DNA of 15,838 nt from CAYYRI01 sp964474185 (GCA_964474185.1 CAYYRI010000009.1:1-15838), one strand, 5' to 3'; counted from the first letter of the stretch, positions 1-6,029 are shown. Numbers and translations are program-made. Notes: a model not told the origin generated them from the letters alone.

Positions 1-3
1 TGA

Positions 4-450
4 GTCAAAGAAGCGATGGATAAGGGGGTGGTGGTAGGTTACCCCCTGGTTGATATTTTGGCAACTCTTTACGACGGTTCTTTCCACGAAGTTGACTCCT
101 CGGAAAACGCCTTTAAGATTGCGGGTTCCATGGCTTTTCAATCAGCCTGCAAGAAAGCAAAACCCGTAATATTGGAGCCGATTATGAAATTGGAAGTGAT
201 TACTCCCGAAGAATTTTTCGGCGACGTCATCGGAGACCTTTCGGCAAGAAGAGGAAAGATCGAAGAATCTAAAGACAGATTGCAAATGAAAGTAATTGAT
301 GCTAAAGTATCATTAGCTGAAATGTTCGGTTATGCAACCTCTTTGCGCAGCTTGACCGAAGGTCGGGGAACATTTACAATGGAATTTAATCATTACGAAG
401 AAGTGCCGCAGAATATCGCCCAAGAGATAATTGACGGTAAGAGAAGGTAG
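4..450 (+). CDS. fusA: Elongation factor G, C-terminal part (5' end missing)
   Basis: This is the last ~148 codons of EF-G, the GTPase that moves tRNAs and mRNA through the ribosome after peptide bond formation. The fragment covers the end of domain IV (VKEAMDKG, YPLVDI, LYDGSFHEVDSSE, FKIAGSMAF) and all of domain V (ILEPIMKLEV, GDVIGDLSARRGKI, MFGYATSLRSLTEGRG, FNHYEEVP). It ends with TAG at 448-450. The GTPase domain lies upstream of the window. The window opens with an in-frame TGA at bases 1-3, exactly where EF-G normally has the Gly of a GI(E/Q/R)EAM-like segment. This may be a contig-edge base error, so I begin the feature at base 4. Position directly before tuf matches the classical str operon order. 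Identity is certain from conserved motifs. Confidence 0.96.
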   Translation, partial: VKEAMDKGVVVGYPLVDILATLYDGSFHEVDSSENAFKIAGSMAFQSACKKAKPVILEPIMKLEVITPEEFFGDVIGDLSARRGKIEESKDRLQMKVIDAKVSLAEMFGYATSLRSLTEGRGTFTMEFNHYEEVPQNIAQEIIDGKRR

Positions 451-454
451 AGGC

Positions 455-475
455 GAAGAGAACTTCGTTCTCTTC
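455..475 (+). repeat. Hairpin after fusA, member of the GAAGAG palindrome family
   Basis: GAAGAGAAC (455-463) pairs with GTTCTCTTC (467-475) over a TTC loop, 9 bp, starting 4 nt after the fusA stop. The flanks (GGC before, TTCACC after) match the palindromes at 3526-3544, 4034-4051 and 4123-4140, although the loop-proximal arm differs here and has changed on both sides so that pairing is kept. Confidence 0.7.
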
Positions 476-484
476 TTCACCTTC

Positions 485-524
485 GTCCCGCCCGCGGTGG
501 CGGGACTCGGTCCTTGACTTTTTT
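485..524 (+). terminator. Possible terminator between fusA and tuf
   Basis: A strong GC hairpin, GTCCCGCC (485-492) with GGCGGGAC (499-506) over a 6-nt loop, is followed 12 nt later by six T residues (519-524). The T run is further from the stem than in a standard intrinsic terminator and overlaps the candidate tuf promoter. It could therefore be an attenuator or simply a spacer structure. Confidence 0.35.
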
Positions 525-541
525 AAAAGGTTTAATAAAAT
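514..541 (+). promoter_or_regulatory. Candidate sigma-70-type promoter for tuf and the ribosomal operon
   Basis: TTGACT (514-519) is 5/6 to the -35 consensus. It is followed after 16 nt by TAAAAT (536-541), a fair -10 box. A start near 548 would give a leader of about 85 nt before the tuf ATG at 634. It is the best promoter-like pair I see in the window, in the first long spacer. Confidence 0.45.
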
Positions 542-569
542 AGTAAATATCAATAATAATTAATAACCA

Positions 570-618
570 AGCTTCTATCTATAGGAGCTAAGGTAAAAAA
601 GAGGACAAAGTCCTCTTT
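570..618 (+). promoter_or_regulatory. Two hairpins in the tuf leader
   Basis: AGCTTCTAT (570-578) pairs with ATAGGAGCT (581-589), with one G-U pair. A perfect 9-bp hairpin follows, AAAGAGGAC (598-606) with GTCCTCTTT (610-618) over an AAA loop. The second ends 15 nt before the tuf ATG, echoing the hairpin-then-start layout seen at other junctions. The only SD-like AGGAG in this spacer lies in the first hairpin, too far from the start codon to serve it. Confidence 0.5.
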
Positions 619-633
619 GCTAATTAAAAAAAT

Positions 634-1833
634 ATGGCAGAAAAACAAAAATTCGTTAGAGGGAAACCTCACGTAAACATCGGCACCATCGGCCACGTTG
701 CCCACGGTAAAAGCACTTTGACTGCCGCAATCACCCACGTTTTGCACTTAAAGGGTTTGGCGGCCAAGGAGTGGACCATCGACGACATTAACGCGTCTCC
801 GGAAGAAAAATCAAGGGGGCTGACGATTACCGTTTCTCACGTAGAGTATGAAACGGATAAACGCCACTATGCCCACATAGATTGTCCGGGCCACGCCGAC
901 TATGTCAAAAATATGATTACGGGAGCCGCTCAGATGGACGGCGGAATTTTGGTTGTTTCGGCTCCGGACGGCCCCATGCCTCAAACAAGAGAGCACATTT
1001 TACTGGCATACCAGGTTGGATTGCCGGCATTGGTTGTTTTCTTGAACAAAGTTGATGCTGTTGACGACCCGGAAATCATTAATTTGGTGGAATCGGAAGT
1101 GAGGGAATTATTGAAGAAATACAAATTCCCCGGGGACACAATCCCGATTATCAGGGGTTCGGCCTTAAAAGCTGCGGAGGCGAAATCGCTCGACGATCCG
1201 GCCGTAAAACCGATTCTGGAATTGCTCGATACAATTGATTCTTACATTCCCGAACCTGTCAGAGAAATAGATAAACCTTTCTTGATGGCGATAGAAGATG
1301 TTTTCTCAATTTCCGGAAGGGGTACGGTAGCTACGGGAAGAATCGAAAGAGGAGTCGTCCATCCCAACGATGGAGTGGAATTGGTCGGCATCAAGCCCAC
1401 GTTAAAAACAACGGCCGTCAGCATTGAAATGTTCAACAAAATACTGGACGAAGGAAGATCGGGAGACAACGTTGGAATTTTGCTGAGAGGTTTGGAAAAA
1501 GAACAGGTGGAAAGGGGGCAGATTTTAGCCAAGCCCGGGAGCATCACTCCTCATACCGAATTCGAAGCCGAAACCTACATTTTGACCAAAGAGGAAGGCG
1601 GTCGCCACACGCCCTTTTTTAAGGGCTACAAGCCTCAATTTTATTTTAGAACTACTGATGTGACGGGTGATGTCATTCTGCCCGAAGGAACGGAAATGGT
1701 AATGCCGGGAGACACGATGAATCTGACGATAAAATTATTGGCTCCCATTGCCATGGAAGAAAAGCAAAGATTCGCAATCAGGGAAGGAGGCAAAACGGTT
1801 GGAGCCGGAGTGGTGACAAAGATTATAAAATAA
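634..1833 (+). CDS. tuf: Elongation factor Tu with an atypical P-loop (Asp replaced by Ala)
   Basis: EF-Tu carries aminoacyl-tRNA to the ribosomal A site as a GTP complex. The 399-residue length is normal. The GTPase domain (about 1-205) shows switch I PEEKSRGLTI, G3 DCPGHADY with the catalytic His, G4 NKVD and G5 RGSAL. The beta-barrel domains follow, with DVFSISGRGTVATGR, HTPFFKGYKPQFYFRTTDVTG and REGGKTVGAGVV. The P-loop reads GHVAHGKS (residues 20-27) instead of GHVDHGKT: Ala23 replaces the Asp that corresponds to E. coli Asp21, one base away (GCC for GAC). The GHVAHGKST form is what archaeal/eukaryotic eIF2-gamma has, yet everything else here is EF-Tu. The start is the ATG at 634, after a hairpin-rich leader with no nearby Shine-Dalgarno. 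Confidence 0.98.
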   Translation: MAEKQKFVRGKPHVNIGTIGHVAHGKSTLTAAITHVLHLKGLAAKEWTIDDINASPEEKSRGLTITVSHVEYETDKRHYAHIDCPGHADYVKNMITGAAQMDGGILVVSAPDGPMPQTREHILLAYQVGLPALVVFLNKVDAVDDPEIINLVESEVRELLKKYKFPGDTIPIIRGSALKAAEAKSLDDPAVKPILELLDTIDSYIPEPVREIDKPFLMAIEDVFSISGRGTVATGRIERGVVHPNDGVELVGIKPTLKTTAVSIEMFNKILDEGRSGDNVGILLRGLEKEQVERGQILAKPGSITPHTEFEAETYILTKEEGGRHTPFFKGYKPQFYFRTTDVTGDVILPEGTEMVMPGDTMNLTIKLLAPIAMEEKQRFAIREGGKTVGAGVVTKIIK

Positions 1834-1864
1834 CGGGAAAACAGAAAAATCAGGTTCTTGTAAG

Positions 1865-2206
1865 ATGCCCATTAGAAAAAAAATAGTTGAAGAAACGGAA
1901 GTAAAACCGAAGATTCGCATAAAACTGCGGGCATTCGACCACAAAGTAATAGACAGCAGCGCCCGTCAGATTGTCGATGTCGTTTTGCGTTATGGAGCCG
2001 AAATTTCGGGGCCGATTCCATTGCCCACCGAAAATCATAAATATACCGTCAACAGGTCTAGTTTTGTCCATAAAGACGCGAGGGAGCAATTCGAGATGAG
2101 AGTTCACAAGAGACTGATTGACATCGTTAACCCCAATCAAAAAGTAATTGATGCCCTGACGAATTTGAATTTACCGGCTGGCGTGGATATTGAAATCAAA
2201 ATGTAN
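1865..2206 (+). CDS. rpsJ: 30S ribosomal protein S10 (stop codon at the gap edge)
   Basis: S10 is a small-subunit head protein that also acts as NusE in transcription antitermination. The ~113-residue product has an N-terminal extension of about 15 residues (MPIRKKIVEETEVKPK) before the conserved IRIKLRAFDHKVIDSSARQI. GPIPLPTENHKYTVNRS and the C-terminal FEMRVHKRLIDI follow. The reading frame reaches an incomplete codon TAN at 2204-2206 where the N run begins, so the stop is TAA or TAG. The start is ATG 1865, 4 nt after a CTTG motif (1857-1860); no Shine-Dalgarno is present. It lies 31 nt after tuf. Confidence 0.96.
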
Positions 2207-2305
2207 NNNNNNNNNNNNNNNNNNNNNNNNNNNNNNNNNNNNNNNNNNNNNNNNNNNNNNNNNNNNNNNNNNNNNNNNNNNNNNNNNNNNNNNNNNNNNN
2301 NNNNN
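2206..2305. other. Assembly gap, 100 N, between rpsJ and rplC
   Basis: Exactly 100 N, the usual placeholder for a scaffold gap of unknown size. The left side ends ...ATGTA inside the rpsJ stop and the right side begins with the rplC ATG. Closing the gap to zero would give TAATG, a stop/start overlap typical of compact operons, so the true gap may be very small. Confidence 0.95.
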
Positions 2306-2896
2306 ATGAAATTCATATTGGGATTAAAAATAGGGATGAGCCAGATTTTCGACGAAAAAGGCAAAGTTATTCCCATAACCCTGGTTGAGGCGGGGCCTTG
2401 TTATATTACCCAAACAAAAAGCGACAAAATCGATAAATACAAAGCTCTTCAAATCGGGTTTGTCAAAAAAACAAAAAAGATAAAAAAAACCGAAAAAGGA
2501 AAAGAATTCAAATTTTTAAAAGAGTTTGAAGACGGCGAGGGAGAACTGAAGGTCGGGGATGAAATTAATGTTTCGGTTTTTCAGGAAGGGGATAAAGTGA
2601 AAGTTTCAGGCGTTTCAAAGGGAAAGGGTTTCCAGGGCGTGGTAAAGAGATGGGGATTCAAGGGAAGATTGTCGTCCACCCACGGTACGAAACATGAGCT
2701 TAGGACGGGCGGTTCAACCGGTTCATCTATGCCGGAGAGGGTAGTCAAGGGTAAAAAAATGGCAGGACGTATGGGGACGGAAAGAGTTACCGTAAGCAAC
2801 CTGAGAATTGTCAAAGTTGACAAAGAAAACAATTTGCTTGCGTTAAAGGGTGCGGTACCCGGAAAAAGAGGAACGTTATTGGAGATCAAAGGTTAA
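2306..2896 (+). CDS. rplC: 50S ribosomal protein L3
   Basis: L3 is an early-assembly 23S rRNA-binding protein whose internal loop reaches toward the peptidyl-transferase centre. The 196 residues open with MKFILGLKIGMSQIFDEKG, the standard L3 start, right at the gap edge. The core has SKGKGFQGVVKRWGFKG, then THGTKHELRTGGSTGSS, and KKMAGRMGTERVTV. The central extension is a little shorter than in E. coli (209 residues). rplD follows after 4 nt. The apparent run-on with rpsJ in one frame is an artefact of the N run. Confidence 0.97.
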   Translation: MKFILGLKIGMSQIFDEKGKVIPITLVEAGPCYITQTKSDKIDKYKALQIGFVKKTKKIKKTEKGKEFKFLKEFEDGEGELKVGDEINVSVFQEGDKVKVSGVSKGKGFQGVVKRWGFKGRLSSTHGTKHELRTGGSTGSSMPERVVKGKKMAGRMGTERVTVSNLRIVKVDKENNLLALKGAVPGKRGTLLEIKG

Positions 2897-2900
2897 GAAT

Positions 2901-3572
2901 ATGAAAGTCACCGTTTATAACCAACAAGGAGAGGAAACAGGAACAACCTTATTGCCGAAGGATATTTTTGATGTAAAAGTAAATTCCGATTTGCTTTGGC
3001 AGGTGGTGGTATCGCAGACTGCTTCGCGCCGGAATGTGATCGCTCATACGAAAACGAGAGGGGAGGTTTCGGGCGGAGGGAAAAAACCCTGGCGGCAAAA
3101 GGGAACAGGAAGGGCGAGGCACGCCTCGATTCGTTCTCCTTTATGGCGTCATGGCGGAATAACTTTCGGACCGAACAAAAATAGAGTTTTTCAGAAAAAA
3201 ATTAATAAAAAAATGCAAAAATCGGCCCTCTTTATGGCGTTATCCGCCAAGGCGGGGGAAAATTTAATTTTAATTTTGGATAACTTAAGCCTGGAAAGGG
3301 CAAAAACAAAATTGATGTTTGATATTTTAAAGAAGCTTCCGATAAAAGGTTCGGCGATGATCGTCTTGCCCGACCTCCGAAAAGACATCTTCAAAGCGGC
3401 CGGGAACATTCCCCAAGTTGAAGTCGTCGAAGCCAGAAATTTAAACGCTCTTGATTTGCTGTCTTTTAAATATTTAGTCATGCTGAAAGAATCAATAAAA
3501 GCGATAAAAGACACATTTTTAGGTCGAAGAGATAAAATCTCTTCTTCATCTGTGCTAACGCTTGATAAATAA
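2901..3572 (+). CDS. rplD: 50S ribosomal protein L4 with a palindrome-encoded C-terminal tail
   Basis: L4 binds 23S rRNA and lines the exit tunnel; in some bacteria it also represses the S10 operon. The 223-residue product has the signature KTRGEVSGGGKKPWRQKGTGRARHAS split over residues ~51-76, the tunnel-loop region. Then come FGPNKNRVF and KMQKSALFMALSAKA, and near the end ARNLNALDLLSFKYLVM. The last ~15 residues (RRDKISSSSVLTLDK, from 209) are encoded by an intergenic-type hairpin (3526-3544) and its flank, so the gene appears to have run into the junction element. The start at ATG 2901 lies 4 nt after rplC; upstream in-frame codons overlap rplC and are not L4-like. Weak AAAGG sits 8 nt before it. 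Confidence 0.96.
   Translation: MKVTVYNQQGEETGTTLLPKDIFDVKVNSDLLWQVVVSQTASRRNVIAHTKTRGEVSGGGKKPWRQKGTGRARHASIRSPLWRHGGITFGPNKNRVFQKKINKKMQKSALFMALSAKAGENLILILDNLSLERAKTKLMFDILKKLPIKGSAMIVLPDLRKDIFKAAGNIPQVEVVEARNLNALDLLSFKYLVMLKESIKAIKDTFLGRRDKISSSSVLTLDK
3526..3544 (+). repeat. GAAGAGAT palindrome inside the end of rplD
   Basis: GAAGAGAT (3526-3533) pairs with ATCTCTTC (3537-3544) over AAA. With its downstream CTTCATCT it matches the copies at 4034-4051 and 4123-4140. Here it lies within the L4 reading frame and encodes residues ~209-214. It is followed by CTTG and ATAAATAAT before the rplW ATG. Confidence 0.75.
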
Positions 3573-3573
3573 T

Positions 3574-4023
3574 ATGGCATTTCCTTTTTTTAAAACAAAG
3601 AAGACAGAGGAAAAAAAATTTAAGCCGAAAAAGTCCGCTGTTCCCGTGCGGGAAAAAAAGAAGGCTCCGAAAATCAACCCTTCGGTTTCGCTCAGGGTTG
3701 ATGGTGAGCAAAGTCGAACCATCAAAAAGGAAGTTAAATTCGGAGGGGCCTTCAGGGTTTTAAAATCTCCCCATGTTACGGAAAAAGCGACGGATTTAAC
3801 GGCCAGCAACCAGTATGTTTTTAAAATTTATCCGAGGGCGAACAAGGCAGACGTGAAAAAAGCGATAGAGAAAGTTTTTGGAGTCGACGTTACGGGAGTC
3901 AAGGTCATAAATATTCCCAAAAAGAAAAGAAGATTGGGGAAAATAAAAGGATTCAAAGAGGGATATAAAAAAGCCATTGTTAAGATAAAAGAAGGACAGA
4001 AAATCGAAGTGTTGTCGAGATAA
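3574..4023 (+). CDS. rplW: 50S ribosomal protein L23 with N-terminal extension carrying a repeat-encoded peptide
   Basis: L23 sits at the exit of the ribosomal tunnel and is the docking site for trigger factor and SRP. The conserved domain begins near residue 61 (RVLKSPHVTEKATDL) and continues with YVFKIYPRANKADVKKAIEKVFGVDVTGVKVINIPKK and a basic tail. At 149 residues it is longer than the usual ~95-100 because of a ~60-residue N-terminal extension rich in Lys. Residues 34-49, INPSVSLRVDGEQSRT, are encoded by one 48-bp copy of the palindromic repeat also found in the glycosyltransferase gene at the other end of the window. I chose ATG 3574 (1 nt after the rplD stop); a TTG at 3562 in the same frame would overlap rplD. 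Confidence 0.95.
   Translation: MAFPFFKTKKTEEKKFKPKKSAVPVREKKKAPKINPSVSLRVDGEQSRTIKKEVKFGGAFRVLKSPHVTEKATDLTASNQYVFKIYPRANKADVKKAIEKVFGVDVTGVKVINIPKKKRRLGKIKGFKEGYKKAIVKIKEGQKIEVLSR
3673..3720 (+). repeat. 48-bp palindromic repeat inserted in frame in rplW
   Basis: The unit runs ATCAACCC...GTCGAACC and encodes INPSVSLRVDGEQSRT. It matches the unit at 15145-15192 over the same 48 positions and in the same reading phase, and both are followed by ATCAAAAA at the end of the insertion. The palindrome arms have several mismatches here, so this copy looks older, yet the frame is intact. Confidence 0.9.
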
Positions 4024-4030
4024 ATTATGA

Positions 4031-4166
4031 GGCGAAGAGATAAATCTCTTCTTCACCTACCGAAGCTTTAGCTGAGGTGGAGAAGAAGGAATCTTCTTCG
4101 ACTTCGTTATCGCTTGGTGGGCGAAGAGATAAATCTCTTCTTCACCTTCGCTGGCACAAATGCCAG
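4031..4166 (+). repeat. Cluster of palindromes between rplW and rplB
   Basis: This 151-nt spacer holds no gene. It has at least five hairpins: GAAGAGA-TAAA-TCTCTTC at 4034-4051; CACCT...AGGTG with an inner AGCT pair at 4054-4079; GAAGAAG-GAAT-CTTCTTC at 4082-4099; an identical GAAGAGA-TAAA-TCTCTTC at 4123-4140, flanked by GGTG (4116-4119) and CACC (4143-4146); and CTGGCA-CAAA-TGCCAG at 4151-4166, ending 8 nt before the rplB ATG. The block ACTTCGTTATCGCTTGGTGG (4101-4120) resembles the one in the rplN-rplX spacer. Two copies of the same hairpin allow alternative pairings. Confidence 0.8.
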
Positions 4167-4174
4167 CTTGGTAT

Positions 4175-4963
4175 ATGAAGCAACATAAATTACTTACAAA
4201 AAAAGATCCGGAAAAAAAGCTGCTTATCTCTTTCAAAAACAGAGCCGGCAGGGGCGACTCGGGCAGAATTACCGTCAGACATCAGGGCGGAGGAGTGAAA
4301 AGACTCTATAGAATTATTGATTTTGGAGAAGAAAAAATGAATATGCCGGCCAAAGTGATAGCCCTCGAATACGATCCCTTCAGAAGCGCTTTTATATGTC
4401 TTTTAGAATACGAAAAAGGAGAAAAAAGATATCAGATTGCTCCCGCAGGCATTAAAATCGGAGATAATATAATTTGCTCCGAGAAGGCCGAACTTAAAAC
4501 GGGAAATCGGATGAAATTAAAAAACATCCCCGTGGGGACTCAGGTTTATAACGTTGAAATTGAGTCCTTGCGAGGCGGAAAATTAGTCAGATCGGCGGGA
4601 GGCTCGGCCAAAATTGCGGCTCAGGAAAAAGGCTATACCCATTTGGCTTTTCCGTCTTCCGAAATCAGAAAAATTCCCGAAGAATGTTTCGCTTCCATCG
4701 GCCAGGTTTCTTTTCCGGAACATAAATTTATCAGAGCAAGAAGGGCGGGAGTGTCCAGACACAGGGGGATAAGGCCGAGAGTGCGGGGTACGGCGATGAA
4801 TCCGCCCGATCATCCCCATGGGGGAGGTTCGGGAGGAAAGGCTTCGATTGGTATGCCGGGGCCGAAAACTCCCTGGGGAAAGCCCGCCAGAGGAGTGAAA
4901 ACAAGAAAGAAGAAATGGACGGATAAATTAATCATTCAAAGAAGAAAAAAAGAAAAGAAATAA
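4175..4963 (+). CDS. rplB: 50S ribosomal protein L2
   Basis: L2 is a core 23S rRNA-binding protein needed for subunit association and peptidyl transferase. The 262 residues include AGRGDSGRITVRHQGGG, YRIIDF and ALEYDPFRSAFICLLEYEKGEKRYQIAP. Also present are RSAGGSAKIAAQEKGYTHL, then the C-terminal signature AMNPPDHPHGGGSGGKA with the conserved His and KTPWGKPARGVKTRKKK. It is slightly shorter than the usual ~275 because the N-terminus is trimmed. I prefer ATG 4175: it sits 4 nt after a CTTG motif (4167-4170), as in four genes here. The other in-frame ATG at 4160 lies in the loop of the hairpin 4151-4166 and would add only five residues. Confidence 0.96.
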   Translation: MKQHKLLTKKDPEKKLLISFKNRAGRGDSGRITVRHQGGGVKRLYRIIDFGEEKMNMPAKVIALEYDPFRSAFICLLEYEKGEKRYQIAPAGIKIGDNIICSEKAELKTGNRMKLKNIPVGTQVYNVEIESLRGGKLVRSAGGSAKIAAQEKGYTHLAFPSSEIRKIPEECFASIGQVSFPEHKFIRARRAGVSRHRGIRPRVRGTAMNPPDHPHGGGSGGKASIGMPGPKTPWGKPARGVKTRKKKWTDKLIIQRRKKEKK

Positions 4964-4967
4964 TCTT

Positions 4968-5108
4968 ATGCCCCGTTAAAAGTCTTAGGCAGAAAAAAAT
5001 TAAATAATTTTTTTCTGCGGAACAATAATGGGGTAATAATAAATAAAAGTTTGTCTAATCTGTAATTAAGTACATAATTCAGAAACGACAAACTTCTAAC
5101 GGGGTATG
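4968..5108 (+). promoter_or_regulatory. Structured RNA element in front of rpsS that pairs with its start codon
   Basis: ATGCCCCGTTA (4968-4978) pairs with TAACGGGGTAT (5097-5107), 11 bp with one G-U. The last two bases belong to the rpsS AUG (5106-5108). Inside are a 13-14 bp hairpin, GCAGAAAAAAATTA (4989-5002) with TAATTTTTTTCTGC (5005-5018), and a second, AAGTTTGTC (5047-5055) with GACAAACTT (5087-5095). The latter is capped by CTG-AATTA/TAATTCAG (5060-5082). GGGGTA at 5030-5035 is an alternative partner for TGCCCC. The rplR leader has the same termini. No ORF is present. Confidence 0.7.
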
Positions 5109-5450
5109 CCAAGATCGCTTAAAAAAGGTCCGTATATCGACCAAAGATTACTGGAAAAAATAAAGGATTTAAAGCCGGGAGGCAAAGAATTGATCAAAAC
5201 CTGGTCTCGGGACTGCGTCATCGTTCCCGAAATGGTAGGTTTTACCTTTGGAGTTCATAACGGAAAAGAGTTTGTAGCCGTAAAAGTGACGGAAGACATA
5301 GTGGGACAAAAACTCGGTGAATTTTCACCGACTACCAAATTTTCCAGACACGGAGGAAGGATGCAGAGAGAATTGGAGTCTAAAGAAACGGAAAAAGAAA
5401 CTGCGAAAATAGAAGAGACAAAAACGGCCGAAAAACCAAAAGCAAAGTGA
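5106..5450 (+). CDS. rpsS: 30S ribosomal protein S19 with a Lys/Glu tail
   Basis: S19 sits in the small-subunit head next to S13 and contacts the A-site region. Residues 1-80 are a standard S19: MPRSLKKGPYIDQRLL, IKTWSRDCVIVPEMVGFTFGVHNGK split at 30-53, VTEDIVGQKLGEFSPT, then FSRHGG. After about residue 86 comes a charged tail (ELESKETEKETAKIEETKTA...) of ~28 residues, not part of the usual ~92-residue protein and probably disordered. It ends with TGA at 5448-5450; rplV begins 1 nt later. The start codon is the end of a long base-paired leader and has no Shine-Dalgarno. Confidence 0.96.
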   Translation: MPRSLKKGPYIDQRLLEKIKDLKPGGKELIKTWSRDCVIVPEMVGFTFGVHNGKEFVAVKVTEDIVGQKLGEFSPTTKFSRHGGRMQRELESKETEKETAKIEETKTAEKPKAK

Positions 5451-5451
5451 T

Positions 5452-5973
5452 ATGTCAGTTAACGTAAAGCTAAAATATTTGCGCATAGCCCCCAGAAAGG
5501 TGAGATTAGTCGCCGATTTAATCAGGGGGAAAAAGCTGGAAGAAGCCCAGACGATTTTGAATTTTACGATCAAAGGGGCAAGCAATCCTTTGTTAAAGCT
5601 GTTAAAACAGGCCGGAGCCGATGCCAAAAATAATTTTCAAATGGAACCTTCAAATCTTTTTATATCAAAAATTACGGTCGATGGAGGCCCAAAATACAGA
5701 AAATGGGAACCGCGGGCTCGCGGCCAGGCTTACGAGATTCAGGAAAAAACTTCCCACATCGAGATTATTTTGGATGAAATAGTGAAAAAAGCGAAAAAGA
5801 AGAGGAGCCTGCCCGTCAAGGCGCAAACAGAGGAAGTTAAAGAAACGTTGAAACCGGAAGCGGAAGAAAAAATATCCAAGCCGGAAAAAATGAAAACCAG
5901 ACCGGAAAAAGAAATAGCAAAACCCAGAACCGTAAAAGGTCTCCGAAAAATATTTCAACGCAAAGTATTTTAA
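5452..5973 (+). CDS. rplV: 50S ribosomal protein L22 with a long charged C-terminal extension
   Basis: L22 binds 23S rRNA and its beta-hairpin lines the exit tunnel. The core (residues 1-~110) has LRIAPRKVRLVADLIRGKK, EAQTILNFTIKGAS, ADAKNNF and the hairpin region VDGGPKYRKWEPRARGQAY, then HIEIILDE. Residues ~111-173 are a Lys/Glu/Pro-rich extension ending KGLRKIFQRKVF, which adds over 60 residues to a ~110-residue family. The next gene upstream, rpsS, has a similar tail. It starts 1 nt after rpsS and is probably translationally coupled to it. Confidence 0.96.
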   Translation: MSVNVKLKYLRIAPRKVRLVADLIRGKKLEEAQTILNFTIKGASNPLLKLLKQAGADAKNNFQMEPSNLFISKITVDGGPKYRKWEPRARGQAYEIQEKTSHIEIILDEIVKKAKKKRSLPVKAQTEEVKETLKPEAEEKISKPEKMKTRPEKEIAKPRTVKGLRKIFQRKVF

Positions 5974-5982
5974 AACATAGTC

Positions 5983-6029
5983 GATGAACAAATAATTGTT
6001 CATCTCCACTCATAATAATTAATTATTAT
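5983..6029 (+). promoter_or_regulatory. Tandem hairpins between rplV and rpsC
   Basis: GATGAACAA (5983-5991) pairs with TTGTTCATC (5996-6004) over an ATAA loop. It is followed by the perfect 18-nt palindrome ATAATAATT/AATTATTAT (6012-6029), ending 6 nt before the rpsC ATG at 6036. This is the same order as before rpmC and rpsN: hairpin with a TAA-containing loop, A/T-only hairpin, then start. Confidence 0.65.

Noticed and set aside
1865..2896. A single open frame joining rpsJ and rplC (S10-L3 fusion)
   Set aside because: The frame is only open because the 100 N mask the rpsJ stop (TAN at 2204-2206). S10 and L3 are each complete.
4160..4174. Upstream ATG for rplB
   Set aside because: It lies in a hairpin loop and adds five non-conserved residues; ATG 4175 follows the CTTG motif as in other genes.
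4989..5018. Intrinsic terminator after rplB
   Set aside because: The long A/T hairpin has its T run inside the stem and is followed by GCGG rather than a U tract, and the operon continues downstream.
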